From: Shimia marina
GTDB lineage: Bacteria > Pseudomonadota > Alphaproteobacteria > Rhodobacterales > Rhodobacteraceae
Direction of reading: 5' to 3'
NCBI RefSeq assembly: GCF_001458175.1
Contig: NZ_CYPW01000006.1
Span: 447,337-511,336 of the forward strand
DNA length: 64,000 nucleotides
Made by a program: the position numbers and the translations under genes. Positions within the stretch are counted from its first letter, which is position 1, and each line of letters begins with the position of its first letter. Under the pieces are notes generated by a model that did no database searches, was not told the DNA's origin, and saw only the letters and a program-made list of their open reading frames with translations. Shown here piece after piece: positions 36,965-46,671 of the stretch.

Positions 36965-37770
36965 GCCATCACCTCAGCCTGCCGCGCCTGTTGTAGAAGA
37001 TGCTGCGTATGCGCATGTGCGGGTTCCCACATCACCCGGTGGGCGGGGCCAGCTTCAACCACCTCGCCATCCTGCAAGATCACCAGATCATCACAGAAAC
37101 TGCCAGCGATGCTGAGGTTGGCACTGCTGACCACCAATGTCAGCTCCAGAATATCCTGCAACTCGAGCAACAGTTTGAGCATGCCTGCCTGAACCGAAAG
37201 ATCCATGCCCTGCGCCAACTCATCCACCATGATCAGATGGGGACGGCAAGCGATTGCCACCGCAATCACAAGACGCTGCCTTTGATATTGAGACAAAGCA
37301 CGCACCGGTTTCTGGCCGTCCGCAAAACTGAACTCCAGCAACCGGAGCGCCTCTTCCACCCGTGCTTTGCGCACCTGTGTGTTGGTCAACCCATGCGCCT
37401 TCAACGCGCGCGCCACAAGATCGAAGGCTGTTCTGTTCACAGGCAACGCATCAACAGTTTCACAGGACAGATACTGAAAACCCCACCGAAGCCTGCGCAA
37501 CTGCGCATGTTTTAAGCTGTAGAGATCCTTGCCCATAAGCCGGACATGCCCGCTCTCGGGTCTCTCCAGTCCTCGCAGAATACGCAACAAAGTAGATTTG
37601 CCCGCCCCACTATTACCGATAATCCCAAGGATGCGCCCCGCGCGCACTGTAAAAGACACATCGCGCAACGGGCGCAACTCGGGCCTGACCGTCAGCCATC
37701 CACGATGCTCTGGACGGTAGCTGTGCCCCAGCTCATCCACTTGCAACACGATGTTTTGGCCACTGCCCAT
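36961..37770 (-). CDS. Orphan ABC ATPase with altered catalytic motifs (DppF/PhnK-like)
   Basis: 269 residues, AAGGG before the ATG. Overall pattern follows DppF/PhnK-type ATPases (IMVDE, SVQAGMLKLLLELQD, VILQDGEVVEAGP). Walker A GNSGAGKST and the catalytic Glu in MVDEL are kept. The signature is LSQYQ instead of LSGGQ, the D-loop region reads ELAQGMD instead of EPVSALD, and the H-loop histidine is replaced (SSANLSIAG where SHDLAVV is usual). No permease or binding protein is nearby. It may be a regulatory or energy-impaired ATPase, or be losing function. Convergent with, and overlapping, the phosphoesterase gene. Confidence 0.8.
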   Translation of the reverse strand: MGSGQNIVLQVDELGHSYRPEHRGWLTVRPELRPLRDVSFTVRAGRILGIIGNSGAGKSTLLRILRGLERPESGHVRLMGKDLYSLKHAQLRRLRWGFQYLSCETVDALPVNRTAFDLVARALKAHGLTNTQVRKARVEEALRLLEFSFADGQKPVRALSQYQRQRLVIAVAIACRPHLIMVDELAQGMDLSVQAGMLKLLLELQDILELTLVVSSANLSIAGSFCDDLVILQDGEVVEAGPAHRVMWEPAHAHTQHLLQQARQAEVMA

Positions 37771-38061
37771 TCTGCGCCCTTCTTACCCACTGGCCCGAGA
37801 GCGCCGCCCGGTCTTCACATCGAAAATTGGACTTGATCGCGCCACCTCAGGCGTCCCTCTGCTGTAGAGGAACAGGGCTTAAAGCTTCCTTTAAAGTTCA
37901 AAAATCATGCGGTCCGAGCGCAAAATCCGTGCATTTTATGACGTTTTCCTACGGCTTTCCTTACCTCTCAAAAGGGGGGCTGGCCGGGGGGATTCGTGTA
38001 GGTTTATGCGCCTGAATTTTACTTGCCATGCCAAAGTCATGCCCCTATACACCGCGTCGGC

Positions 38062-38137
38062 GCCGCTGTAGCTCAGCTGGTAGAGCACGTCATTCGTAAT
38101 GATGGGGTCGTAGGTTCGAGTCCTATCAGCGGCACCA
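38062..38137 (+). tRNA. tRNA-Thr (anticodon CGU)
   Basis: Full cloverleaf: acceptor GCCGCTG/CAGCGGC, D-arm GCTC/GAGC, anticodon stem CGTCA/TGATG with loop TTCGTAA (anticodon CGT in DNA, 38095-38097), T-arm GTAGG-TTCGAGT-CCTAT. Discriminator A and the CCA end are encoded. It reads the ACG codon. A run of nine C follows the CCA. Confidence 0.97.
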
Positions 38138-38236
38138 CCCCCCCCCTCAAATCGTGATCAAAACCAGCGTCCAGCGGGGCGCAAGTCGCGACACAAACAA
38201 TACCATCTAAACGTATGACCGCCCGTGTTCAGGCGT

Positions 38237-38845
38237 CTATCCCGCCGCCACACCATCGCGTAACGCACCACGCAGCGCGGCATTCTCCGCCTCAAGTTCA
38301 GCAATGCGATCCACCGCCTCACCTTCGGTGAACCTGCGCGGAATATGCTGCGGACAGTTCCAGTCAAAAGCCTCCACATGGATTTTAATCAACCGCTCTG
38401 CGCGCGGCGGCAAAAGCGCAGCAGGCAAGGCATTGAACAGGGGCGAGTCCCGATCCACGATCTCCACCCGCCCCCAGATCTTGAGTCGCCGCGCGTTGAC
38501 ATAATCCATCAAAATCAACGAAATCCGATCATTGCCTTGAAGGTTTCCAAGGCTGATATACTGGCGATTGCCCCGCAGATCGGCATAGGCAATTGTCTTG
38601 TCATCCAGCACCTTCAAAAACCCAGCAGGCCCTCCACGAAACTGGACATAGGGCCATCCGGTCTCCGAGACGCTTGCCTGATAAAACCCCTCCTGTGCCT
38701 GAATGAAGGTGGCTTCAGTCAAGGACAAGCGGTCACCGCCTGCGCTTTCGGCGGACAAAAACCTGCCATAGCTGGTGGCGCCAAACTTCTCCTGCTGACG
38801 CTGCACCTCAGGCGTGAATGCAATCTCTGCAAAGGCAATCGCCAT
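38237..38845 (-). CDS. Pyridoxamine 5'-phosphate oxidase-family flavin-binding protein
   Basis: 202 residues from MAIAFAEIAFTPEVQ, with a perfect AAGGAGG upstream. A split-barrel FMN-binding domain (QAQEGFYQASVSETGWPYVQ; YADLRGNRQYISLGNL; RISLILMDYVNARRLKIWGR) is followed by a C-terminal coiled segment (EAVDRIAELEAENAALRGAL). Family members are general flavin or heme/F420 oxidoreductases. It lies 11 bases after the DUF1348 gene and is probably under the divergent TetR regulator. Confidence 0.87.
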   Translation of the reverse strand: MAIAFAEIAFTPEVQRQQEKFGATSYGRFLSAESAGGDRLSLTEATFIQAQEGFYQASVSETGWPYVQFRGGPAGFLKVLDDKTIAYADLRGNRQYISLGNLQGNDRISLILMDYVNARRLKIWGRVEIVDRDSPLFNALPAALLPPRAERLIKIHVEAFDWNCPQHIPRRFTEGEAVDRIAELEAENAALRGALRDGVAAG

Positions 38846-38856
38846 GCCAAACCTCC

Positions 38857-39327
38857 TTACAGGTTCAGGTCTTCGAGACCGGGGTGACCCTCTGGCCGGC
38901 GCCCCAAGGCCCAATGGAACAGACGCTCTTTCTCGGTGATCTCCAGATCATTGATTGAGGCAATCCGGCGCTCCATGCGCCCATCTGCGTCAAACTGCCA
39001 ATTCTCATTGCCATAAGAGCGATGCCATTGCCCCGCTGCATCATGCCACTCATAGGCAAAGCGCACGGCAATCCGGTTTTCCGCAAAGGTCCATAAGCCT
39101 TTGATCAGTCGATACTCCTGTTCTCGCTGCCATTTGGCGGTCAGGAACGCATGGATATCCGCGTGGCCTTTCAGGAAGGTCGCCCGATTCCGCCACTCAC
39201 TGTGGTCGGAATAGGCCGGGGTCACAATGTCGGGATTGCGAGTGTTCCAGGCATCTTCTGCGCGGCGTACTTTTTCTGTGGCGGTTTCAAAGGTGAAGGG
39301 AGGCAGAGGAGGGCGTTGTACTGACAT
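38857..39327 (-). CDS. NTF2-like / DUF1348 family protein
   Basis: 156 residues from [20 protein letters not shown]. The cone-shaped SnoaL/NTF2 fold is suggested by [39 protein letters not shown] and [22 protein letters not shown], which are near-invariant in DUF1348 proteins. No activity is known for the family. DUF1348 genes are often next to TetR regulators, as here. Same strand as the flavoprotein gene, with 11 bases between. Confidence 0.9.
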   Translation of the reverse strand: MSVQRPPLPPFTFETATEKVRRAEDAWNTRNPDIVTPAYSDHSEWRNRATFLKGHADIHAFLTAKWQREQEYRLIKGLWTFAENRIAVRFAYEWHDAAGQWHRSYGNENWQFDADGRMERRIASINDLEITEKERLFHWALGRRPEGHPGLEDLNL

Positions 39328-39424
39328 GGATATCGGTCCTTTTGGGTGTGTTTTTTTAAGGTTCCGGCCGGCGGAGTCTTGGGACGGATCTGGCCACCGA
39401 CCGGAACCACGCAAGACGATGGGC

Positions 39425-39595
39425 TCAATCGTCTTTACGCGTGAGAGGGAGAGAAAACGCAGGCGGCGCGTGAACCTGCTCGGGCTTGGGCAAGGCGGCT
39501 TGTGTTGGCGCCGGACCCACAGCGTAGGAGATCAGAGCCAAGGCCAGCACAAACAACAGATTGGCTGGCGTAGCGGTCAGAGGGTATCGGTGCAT
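39425..39595 (-). CDS. Small exported or membrane-anchored hypothetical protein
   Basis: 56 residues from [14 protein letters not shown]. One hydrophobic stretch ([15 protein letters not shown]) is followed by [13 protein letters not shown] and a Pro-rich tail, fitting a signal peptide or anchor. AAGGA lies 11 bases upstream, a weak fit. It is the first gene downstream of the candidate TetR operator and precedes the DUF1348 gene by 97 bases. Probably real, function unknown. Confidence 0.55.
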   Translation of the reverse strand: MHRYPLTATPANLLFVLALALISYAVGPAPTQAALPKPEQVHAPPAFSLPLTRKDD

Positions 39596-39614
39596 TGTGT
39601 TGGCATCCTTCAAC

Positions 39615-39664
39615 GTGAACTGATCTGTTAATCTTTATCTGAATACATGCACCGATCTGTTCAC
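39615..39664. promoter_or_regulatory. Candidate TetR operator region
   Basis: GTGAACTGATC (39615-39625) and GATCTGTTCAC (39654-39664) are an inverted repeat with one mismatch; GATCTGTT also occurs directly repeated at 39622. The site lies just upstream of the minus-strand gene group. Further palindromes, TTTGC-AAAAC-GCAAA (39666-39680) and CGTGATCACG (39683-39692), lie next to it in the same divergent promoter region. Confidence 0.5.
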
Positions 39665-39809
39665 CTTTGCAAAACGCAAAATCGTGATCACGCTCTTCGC
39701 AAACTGTGATCCACTCTCTTAAAGCTCTGTAAAGTATAGAAAACATCCCTGTGAATTGACCCACGTTCATAGGTGTTTTATGCACAATGCAGTCAAGCAA
39801 GAGGCCACG

Positions 39810-40370
39810 ATGAGCCACAACAAGCGCGCAGAACTGATTCAAAACGCCCTGCCACTCTTCTATCGGAACGGGTTTCATGCGACCGGAATGGATCTGGTCG
39901 CCAAAGAAACCGGGGTGTCCAAAACCTCGATCTACAAACACTTCCGCACAAAAGAGGACTTAATCCGCGCGGTGCTACAGCTGCGGGACGAGAATTTTCG
40001 AACTTGGCTTTTTGGCCGCATGGAAGCCTTATCTGACACCCCCAAAGGGCAGCTTCTCGCGATGTTTGATGCGCTGGAAGAGTGGTTTTTGGAAGACAAA
40101 TTTCAGGGCTGCATGTTCATCAAAGCCAGCGCAGAATTTCAATCCAAAGAAGACGCCATCAATCTACAGTCCTTTGACCACAAACGCCTGCTTGAAGATC
40201 ATTTTCACAACCTCGCCGCAGAGGCTGGGTATGCACAGGCCACGCAGCTTTCACGAGAACTGCTCCTGCTGAAAGAGGGTGCCATTGTGCTTGCAGCCAT
40301 GTCCCATAGCCATGCCCCCGCCATGCAAGCCAAACGCATGGCAGAGGTTCTGCTCTCTGAGACAAATTGA
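39810..40370 (+). CDS. TetR/AcrR-family transcriptional regulator
   Basis: 186 residues from MSHNKRAELIQNALPLFYR, with GAGG upstream; ATGs at 39780 and earlier are alternatives. The N-terminal HTH is standard (GMDLVAKETGVSKTSIYKHF). The helical C-terminal part (GCMFIKASAEFQ) is of the type found in regulators of flavoprotein or reductase genes. It is divergent from the small gene/DUF1348/flavoprotein group, which it probably represses through the inverted repeats at 39615-39692. Confidence 0.9.
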   Translation: MSHNKRAELIQNALPLFYRNGFHATGMDLVAKETGVSKTSIYKHFRTKEDLIRAVLQLRDENFRTWLFGRMEALSDTPKGQLLAMFDALEEWFLEDKFQGCMFIKASAEFQSKEDAINLQSFDHKRLLEDHFHNLAAEAGYAQATQLSRELLLLKEGAIVLAAMSHSHAPAMQAKRMAEVLLSETN

Positions 40371-40502
40371 GCACGCTCTGCCTAGACGCCCCCTATTCTT
40401 CTGCCCACTGCTGCGCCTGTGCAACGGACATCCTTGAAACTGCTCAGACATTGAGTTTGAATCCACGCCATCAGTATCCCACTTGAAAGTGATCCAGCCC
40501 CT

Positions 40503-40637
40503 ATGACCGACGCTCTTTTCAGCTGGGCAAGATGGCGCAAAACTCACCGCTCCACGGCGGAGTGGCGCGGTTGGAGACACACGTCTTCTCTGGCAGGTCA
40601 GAGTAAGCGCGAGCCCCGACATGGGGTGGGCGCATGA
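40503..40637 (+). CDS. Possible small ORF overlapping the nagK start
   Basis: 44 codons beginning MTDALFSWARWRK, rich in Trp, Arg and His, ending in TGA that overlaps the nagK ATG (ATGA). No ribosome site is clear, and no family was recognised. It could be a coupling leader peptide for nagK or chance. The surrounding 40371-40633 gap holds no other gene. Confidence 0.25.
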   Translation: MTDALFSWARWRKTHRSTAEWRGWRHTSSLAGQSKREPRHGVGA

Positions 40638-41536
40638 CCGCCGCAGGCATTGACCTGGGCGGCACCAAATGTGAGGTGCGCTTGTTTGATGAGGCCTGGA
40701 CCGAGGTGGCCCGCCACCGCACAGCCACACCTCAAACCTATGGCGCTCTGGTACAAACAGTCGCGGGTCAGGTTGCCTGGGCCGAGGCCCAATGCGGCAG
40801 CAAATTGCCCGTCGGCATCGGCGCCGCTGGCTTGATCAATCCACACACCGGGATCACACTCACCGCCAATCTGCCGGCAACAGGCAGGGCGTTTCCCAGC
40901 GATATCAATGCCGCCTGCGGACGAGCGATCACCTATGTGAACGACAGCCATGCCATGGCACTGTCTGAGGCCGTTTTTGGCGCAGGCCAAGGTCATGATA
41001 CAGTGATATCCTTAATCCTTGGCACCGGCATCGGCGGCGGTGTTGTGGTGAAACAGTCTCTGATATCAGGGCCAACAGCAACAGGCGGCGAAGTAGGCCA
41101 CACCGCCGCGCCGGCCCATCTTATCGCACAGCACAACCTGCCGGTTTATCCCTGCGGCTGTGGCCGTCAAGGCTGTATCGAAACCTATATTTCCGGGCCG
41201 GGGATGGCGCGGCTGGCCAAAACGCTCACCGGCAAAGATGTTACGCCGCAGGAGATCGCTGCGCGCCGTCATGGGGACATGGCTGAGGTCTGGGCACTCT
41301 GGTGTGCCCTCACTGCCGAACTGTTGCACAGCCTCACACTTATGGTGGATCCCAACTTGATCATTCTCGGAGGAGGGCTGAGTCAAATCAATGGCGTCAT
41401 TCCGGCGCTCTCCAAGGCCGCACAGACCGCCCAAATCGGAGATTTGCCCGCCGCGCATCTGACCTTGGCACAGGGCGGGGACAGCAGCGGTGCCCGCGGT
41501 GCTGCCTATGCTGCCTGGCAAGAGGCCAACACATGA
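40634..41536 (+). CDS. nagK: ROK-family N-acetylglucosamine kinase
   Basis: 300 residues. ATP-binding GIDLGGTKCEV at the N-terminus, catalytic Asp in NDSHAMALSEAVFG, ILGTGIGGGVV, GGEVGH, and the zinc motif CGCGRQGCIE of bacterial ROK kinases. It phosphorylates N-acetylglucosamine (or a related hexose) in the cytoplasm. The deacetylase gene nagA follows after 52 bases, so the pair converts GlcNAc to glucosamine 6-phosphate. No transporter or deaminase is in the window. Confidence 0.9.
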   Translation: MTAAGIDLGGTKCEVRLFDEAWTEVARHRTATPQTYGALVQTVAGQVAWAEAQCGSKLPVGIGAAGLINPHTGITLTANLPATGRAFPSDINAACGRAITYVNDSHAMALSEAVFGAGQGHDTVISLILGTGIGGGVVVKQSLISGPTATGGEVGHTAAPAHLIAQHNLPVYPCGCGRQGCIETYISGPGMARLAKTLTGKDVTPQEIAARRHGDMAEVWALWCALTAELLHSLTLMVDPNLIILGGGLSQINGVIPALSKAAQTAQIGDLPAAHLTLAQGGDSSGARGAAYAAWQEANT

Positions 41537-41588
41537 AAGCGCCCCTTTGCCCTCTCCCTCAGACCCTCTCTATCTTCGAGGTGCACAT

Positions 41589-42707
41589 ATGACCCCCCAA
41601 TGGATCGCCCCGGATCTTCTGTTTGACGGCACCACACTCCGTGCAGGTCAAGCCCTGCGCATCGCAGAGGATGTGGTGCAAGAAGTTGCACCGGCCCCGC
41701 AGAGCGCCCAACCGCTCGCTGGCATCCTGACGCCAGGCTATGTGGACCTTCAGGTCAACGGCGGGGGCGGTGCCCTTCTGAATGGCACCCCAACCCGTGC
41801 TACCATTGCCACCATGGCTGATGCCCACCGCCGCCATGGCACCGTTGCGATTTTGCCCACGGTGATCACCGATCGTGCCGAAGTGCTCGAAGATGCCGCC
41901 AATGCGATGATCGCGGCGGAAGGCATGAACGGGGTTATTGGCCTGCATATCGAAGGCCCGCATATTTCCGAGCCGCGCAAAGGCACCCATGAGGCGCGCT
42001 TCATCCGTCCGCTGGATGATCGCACCATGGCGGTGGTCACTCATCTGCGCGACATCGACATTCCGGTGATGATCACGCTTGCCCCAGAGAGCGCGACACT
42101 GGATCAGATCTCCGCTCTGGCCAAAACCGGTGCTGTGGTGTCTCTCGGGCACACGGATGCCACCGCCGCGCAGGTCAATGCCGCCATCGCCGCAGGGGCC
42201 TCCTGCGCCACCCATCTTTTCAACGCCATGTCCCCAATGACCAGCCGCGCCCCCGGCGCGGTGGGGGCCATCATCAACTCGACCGTTTTTGCGGGCATCA
42301 TCGCCGATGGCTATCATGTCGATGACAGCATGGTGGGTCTGACTATTCGCGCCCGCCCAGAACCTGACCGTATGATGCTGGTGTCAGACTCCATGCCCAC
42401 CATCGGCGGGCCAGATCACTTTACCCTCTACGGGCATGACGTGACGCTGCGCGACGGCCGCCTCATCAACCGCGAGGGCACGCTCGCAGGCGCCCATATC
42501 ACACAGGCGCGGGGGGTGCAGCGCCTGATCCACAACATTGGCCTGTCCCCTGAGGCTGCGCTGCGCATGGCCATCACCACACCGGCCACCTGCATCGGCC
42601 GCCCGGATCTTGCAACACCGGTCGGGCGGCCCCTGGCTGACCTCCTTGTGCTCGACACAGACTACGGTCTGCGCCACACGCTGGCAGAGACAATTGCAGC
42701 CGAATGA
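41589..42707 (+). CDS. nagA: N-acetylglucosamine-6-phosphate deacetylase
   Basis: 372 residues from the ATG at 41589 after GAGGTG. Amidohydrolase motifs: VDLQVNGGGG, LHIEGPHIS, SLGHTDATAAQVNAA, HLFNAMSPM and the catalytic Asp in MLVSDSMPTIGG. It removes acetate from GlcNAc 6-phosphate. A product of nagK is its substrate, giving a two-gene GlcNAc catabolic unit used for chitin or wall recycling. Confidence 0.94.
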   Translation: MTPQWIAPDLLFDGTTLRAGQALRIAEDVVQEVAPAPQSAQPLAGILTPGYVDLQVNGGGGALLNGTPTRATIATMADAHRRHGTVAILPTVITDRAEVLEDAANAMIAAEGMNGVIGLHIEGPHISEPRKGTHEARFIRPLDDRTMAVVTHLRDIDIPVMITLAPESATLDQISALAKTGAVVSLGHTDATAAQVNAAIAAGASCATHLFNAMSPMTSRAPGAVGAIINSTVFAGIIADGYHVDDSMVGLTIRARPEPDRMMLVSDSMPTIGGPDHFTLYGHDVTLRDGRLINREGTLAGAHITQARGVQRLIHNIGLSPEAALRMAITTPATCIGRPDLATPVGRPLADLLVLDTDYGLRHTLAETIAAE

Positions 42708-43238
42708 ATGCAGCTTGGAGGCCAGGATTGACGCAGTGATTTCTCTCGATGCCTTCCAACATCGTCAAATCCCCGGAGCAACTCACCTTACCATCCGTCG
42801 AGATCCGCAGCGTTGCGCATCTGATCATGATCAGTTCTTCATGACCTTCATAATAAAAGCTCAGAAAATCCGCCAAACGTCCCATTAAAATCGCAAAGTT
42901 TTTCACTTAGTTATTTTTTGATTTTTCAAACTACGTCTACCAGCGACATTCCCAATAAGACTTCCAATGAGAGAAAGTTCCGTTGCGCCATTTTGCTTTT
43001 GCCGCGCCAACGATCTGGTACGTGCCCCAAATTCATTGCAAAGTCTCACCATGTATCAGATCCGTCACGAATCATGTCAGGATGACCTCTGGCCGCAAGA
43101 AGATGCCTCGATGGCTGCGCAAGGCCGATTATTAGAATTCTATAAAAAAATATATATATTTATTTACTTTTGGCGCACGTTAACAGGTGGTCAAGATTTT
43201 CTCTCTAGGGCCTTAAGAACGGCATGGGGATATAAAAA
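42708..43238. other. 531-base AT-rich intergenic region before the sensor operon
   Basis: No supported gene. Composition drops well below the surroundings, with T-rich tracts around 42900-42930 and an A/T-only run at about 43141-43160 that resembles a promoter UP region or curved DNA. A short open frame (42967-43251) crosses the low-GC run and overlaps the next start; its residue content does not look coding. The region probably holds the promoter of the PhnD-like/kinase operon. Confidence 0.5.
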
Positions 43239-44144
43239 ATGTTGTGCGTGAAACGTGTCTGCGCTGCTCTGATCTGTTGTCTGATCAGTTTCGCGTCGCT
43301 GTCGGCGACCGCGGAAACACTCACGATCGGAACTCTCAACGAAGGGGTCCGCGCGCAGATGCGCGCCTATGAAAGTCTGGTCAGCCACCTGCAAACCCAT
43401 CTGGAAGGCTCCAAGGTCACGCGCGTGCGTGTCTTGATGCTCCCCACATCAGAGCGCATGTCTCATGCGATGATGAATGGCGAAGTGGATGTCTTCATGG
43501 ACAGCCCGCTTGTCGCCGCGAAAGTAGCGCGGGTGTCTGGTGCAAAACCCACCATGCGCCACTGGAAGAAGGGTGAAAGCAGCTACTACGCAGTGTTGGT
43601 CACCAATGTCGACAGTGGCATCACATCTGTTTCAGACCTTAAAGGTAAAAAGATGGCGTTTGAGGAAAAGGACTCCACTTCCGGGTTCCTCCTACCCGCT
43701 CAGATGCTGATCAATTCAGGATTAAAACTGCACGAGTTGCACAACATCAGCGCTGATCCCAAAGAAGACGAAGTGGGATATGTTTTCTCCGCCCACGACA
43801 AAAATTCAATCTACCTACTCGCCAGTGGCCGCGTTGACGCAATTGCCACCAACCCAGAAAGCCTGCGCCTCCTGCAAGAGGTCCGCCCGGACACATTTGT
43901 CTCCTTCGCAAAATCGCCAACCGTGCCACGCCAGGTGCTGTTGCACCGCGCAGGCATGGACCCTGACATTCTGCGCGACCTGCGCGCAGAGCTTGCCAAC
44001 CTCTACCGCACGCCAGATGGGCGCGAGGTGCTCAAGAAATTTCAGAACTCTTCAGGCTTTGATGATTTTCCCGAAGGAGCAGAAGCTGCCTTTGCGCCCA
44101 TCTATGAAATCCTTGATGATCTAGAGAGGGCAGGGCTCTACTGA
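43239..44144 (+). CDS. PhnD-like periplasmic binding protein
   Basis: 301 residues with a signal peptide ([20 protein letters not shown], cleavage near ATA). The phosphate/phosphonate-binding fold of PhnD is seen in [43 protein letters not shown] and [12 protein letters not shown]. No ABC genes accompany it. It ends two bases before the start of a membrane hybrid kinase, so it probably serves as a ligand sensor for that kinase rather than in transport. Ligand may be phosphate, phosphonate or another anion. Confidence 0.87.
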   Translation: MLCVKRVCAALICCLISFASLSATAETLTIGTLNEGVRAQMRAYESLVSHLQTHLEGSKVTRVRVLMLPTSERMSHAMMNGEVDVFMDSPLVAAKVARVSGAKPTMRHWKKGESSYYAVLVTNVDSGITSVSDLKGKKMAFEEKDSTSGFLLPAQMLINSGLKLHELHNISADPKEDEVGYVFSAHDKNSIYLLASGRVDAIATNPESLRLLQEVRPDTFVSFAKSPTVPRQVLLHRAGMDPDILRDLRAELANLYRTPDGREVLKKFQNSSGFDDFPEGAEAAFAPIYEILDDLERAGLY

Positions 44145-44146
44145 CC

Positions 44147-46597
44147 ATGTCTGGCGCAGAAACCCATACGACAGGACGTATCCTTAAGGCGCATCGCTCA
44201 CTGACCTATGGTCTCGGGCGGCGCATGACCATGTATTTTGGTCTGATGATCGGCGCCTTTGTGACAACGCTGATTTACCTCAACACCATTACGCAGCTTG
44301 AATTGGTGCACACCCGCTTTTCAGAGCGCTCAGACTCGCTTGGCATCCTCATTCAGGAGGTCACGCTGCCCTACCTGTTTGACAACCGACCTGCGGAACT
44401 CGACATCATCTATCAGGAGTTGATGCGCCAGCCGGATATCCTGAGCCTGAAGTTTGTGGATCCTGAAGGCTACCTTCTTGTGAACGGAGCCTCCGATGGC
44501 AACGCCCTTTTTCTGGGGCGCACCGAAGACCCGCTTGTCGAACTGGCTCTGGCCTCTGAAACCACTCAGATCGTTTCTGAAGATGATCGCATTCAGGTGG
44601 CCGTGCCCGCGCTTTATGGCAATGTGAATTACGGCACGATCCGCTTTGATCTGGATGGCAGCGCCGCCAATCGCGAAGTCGATCTGGTGCTGCGCAGAAA
44701 CCTCATGTTTGGCGTTTTCTTCACGCTCACGGGCATTCTTCTCAGCGTCTGGATCTCGCGCCGCCTGACAGAGCCGCTGGCCCGCCTGAACTCCGCCACC
44801 GAACGTGCGGCCAAAGGCAACCTGAACCAATCCATCGTGATCCGCACCAACGACGAAGTGGAAAGCCTCGCAGAAAGCTTCAACCTGATGCTCGGCAACC
44901 TGCGGGCCTGGGTGAAATCTCTCGAAGACACGCAAACCAAACTCGAAGTGTCCGGGCGCGACCTGAATGCCAAGAACACAGAGCTGCAGGTGGCCGTCGA
45001 ACAGGCAAAAGCCGCCGAAAAGGCAAAATCTCAGTTCCTTGCCCGCATGAGCCATGAAATCCGCACGCCGATGAATGGTGTCCTTGGCATGTCGGAACTT
45101 CTGGCCGACACAGATTTGTCCCCCAATCAGCACAGCCTGCTGGAATCCATCCACTCCTCCGGCTCAACGCTGCTACACATCATCAATGACATTCTCGATT
45201 TTTCCAAGATCGACAGCGGCCATATGACGATCCGCGAAACCCGCTTTCGTCCCATTGACGTGATCGAAGGCCCGGCTCAGATGCTCGCTTTTCAGGCCGC
45301 GCAAGCGGGCGTAGACATCCTGACACGGGTGGAACCAGATCTGCCGCTGACATTGCTTGGGGATGACGCACGTATTCAGCAGGTGATCATCAATCTGGTG
45401 GGCAATGCGCTCAAATTCACCGATGACGGCTATGTGCTGATCAATGCCACCCGCAAGCAGGAGGTCGAGGGCGAAATGCTTCAGATCGACGTCTGTGACA
45501 CCGGTGTGGGCATCCCCGAAGAAAGCCTCAGCGCGGTGTTTGATCAGTTCACACAAGTCGATGGCTCCTACAGCCGCAAGCATCAGGGCACTGGCCTTGG
45601 TCTCGCAATCGCCAAAGGCTTCGTCGAACTTATGGGCGGTCGCATCTGGGTGAAGTCCGAACTGGGGACAGGCACCACCTTCTCATTCAATATTCCGATC
45701 CGTACGCCCGACAGCAAACTGCCAGAGCAACACATTCACACGGCCGATCTGCACAACGCCAAAATTCTGGTGCTACAGCCTGAACCGACCGCCCTGTTTG
45801 TCATGAACGAGGTGCTCTCAGAGTGGAACGCACAGGTCGCCACCTTCTCATCACCGCAGGATGCGTGTGCCGCCCTGCAAACCGCTCAGAGCGACGGTGC
45901 GCCTTTTGATGTCGTCCTGACGGAGACCAAATTCACCGACTTTGAGGAACAGAAACTGCGAACCGATCTGGATACGGCCCTCGCAGGCGCGGCCACCCGC
46001 GTGATCGCCATCCGCCCAATCGAAGATGCGCTGGTAACAGAACACCACGGCGTCTGCACTTATGATGGCGAGCTGCTCAAACCTGTCCAGACAAGCAAGC
46101 TCCTTCAGGCCGTTCAGCCAGAGAATCCGGCCATCCACAACGATCCGCAATCCGAGGCTGAAAACCAACGCGCATCTCCCAAAACCAACGCCCGTGAGAC
46201 AATTGCAGAAGAATTGTCGATTGCTGGTTCAAACAAGACCATCCTGATTGTGGATGACAACAAGACCAACCGCAGGCTGATTGAAATCTTCCTCTCGCGG
46301 TTGGGTATTCCTTTCCTCTCAGCCAATGACGGACAAGAAGCTGTGACACAGTTTGAAAAAGCGCATCCTGATCTGGTTTTGATGGATGTTTCCATGCCCG
46401 TTATGAACGGTTTGGATGCGACACGCGAAATCCGAAAGCTGGAAACACATTCCGGCGCGCAGCCCAGCCATATCATCGGCTTGACCGCGCATTCCGCCCC
46501 TGAGGATCGACAAGCCTGTCTCGACAGCGGGATGAATGCGCATATGGCCAAACCGATCAAACTCAATCAGTTGCGTGAGGTGCTGCGCGGCATCTGA
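44147..46597 (+). CDS. Membrane hybrid histidine kinase (BarA-like)
   Basis: 816 residues. TM helix about 28-48, periplasmic sensor about 50-185, TM about 188-206, HAMP ([20 protein letters not shown]), coiled linker, HisKA with H303 in [11 protein letters not shown], HATPase (N-box [22 protein letters not shown]). Residues about 535-650 look like a degenerate receiver, and a full receiver with D747 ([12 protein letters not shown]) ends the protein; no Hpt is present, so a separate Hpt protein is expected. It follows the PhnD-like protein by two bases, which suggests a two-piece extracellular sensor. Confidence 0.93.
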   Translation: MSGAETHTTGRILKAHRSLTYGLGRRMTMYFGLMIGAFVTTLIYLNTITQLELVHTRFSERSDSLGILIQEVTLPYLFDNRPAELDIIYQELMRQPDILSLKFVDPEGYLLVNGASDGNALFLGRTEDPLVELALASETTQIVSEDDRIQVAVPALYGNVNYGTIRFDLDGSAANREVDLVLRRNLMFGVFFTLTGILLSVWISRRLTEPLARLNSATERAAKGNLNQSIVIRTNDEVESLAESFNLMLGNLRAWVKSLEDTQTKLEVSGRDLNAKNTELQVAVEQAKAAEKAKSQFLARMSHEIRTPMNGVLGMSELLADTDLSPNQHSLLESIHSSGSTLLHIINDILDFSKIDSGHMTIRETRFRPIDVIEGPAQMLAFQAAQAGVDILTRVEPDLPLTLLGDDARIQQVIINLVGNALKFTDDGYVLINATRKQEVEGEMLQIDVCDTGVGIPEESLSAVFDQFTQVDGSYSRKHQGTGLGLAIAKGFVELMGGRIWVKSELGTGTTFSFNIPIRTPDSKLPEQHIHTADLHNAKILVLQPEPTALFVMNEVLSEWNAQVATFSSPQDACAALQTAQSDGAPFDVVLTETKFTDFEEQKLRTDLDTALAGAATRVIAIRPIEDALVTEHHGVCTYDGELLKPVQTSKLLQAVQPENPAIHNDPQSEAENQRASPKTNARETIAEELSIAGSNKTILIVDDNKTNRRLIEIFLSRLGIPFLSANDGQEAVTQFEKAHPDLVLMDVSMPVMNGLDATREIRKLETHSGAQPSHIIGLTAHSAPEDRQACLDSGMNAHMAKPIKLNQLREVLRGI

Positions 46598-46671
46598 CCC
46601 AAAGCCCGGAATTTTGTTTGAAACCTCCCTCAGGTAGCGTCACTACTGTGTCAAACAAGGGGAGCGGGTGC

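Noticed and set aside
38062-38137. tRNA-Thr as an integration site of a genomic island
   Set aside because: No integrase and no repeat of the tRNA 3' end were noticed in the following kilobases, and flanking genes look native.
42967-43251. Frame of 94 codons upstream of the PhnD-like gene
   Set aside because: It crosses the AT-only run (giving KKIYIFIYF), overlaps the next gene's start, has no ribosome site and does not look conserved.
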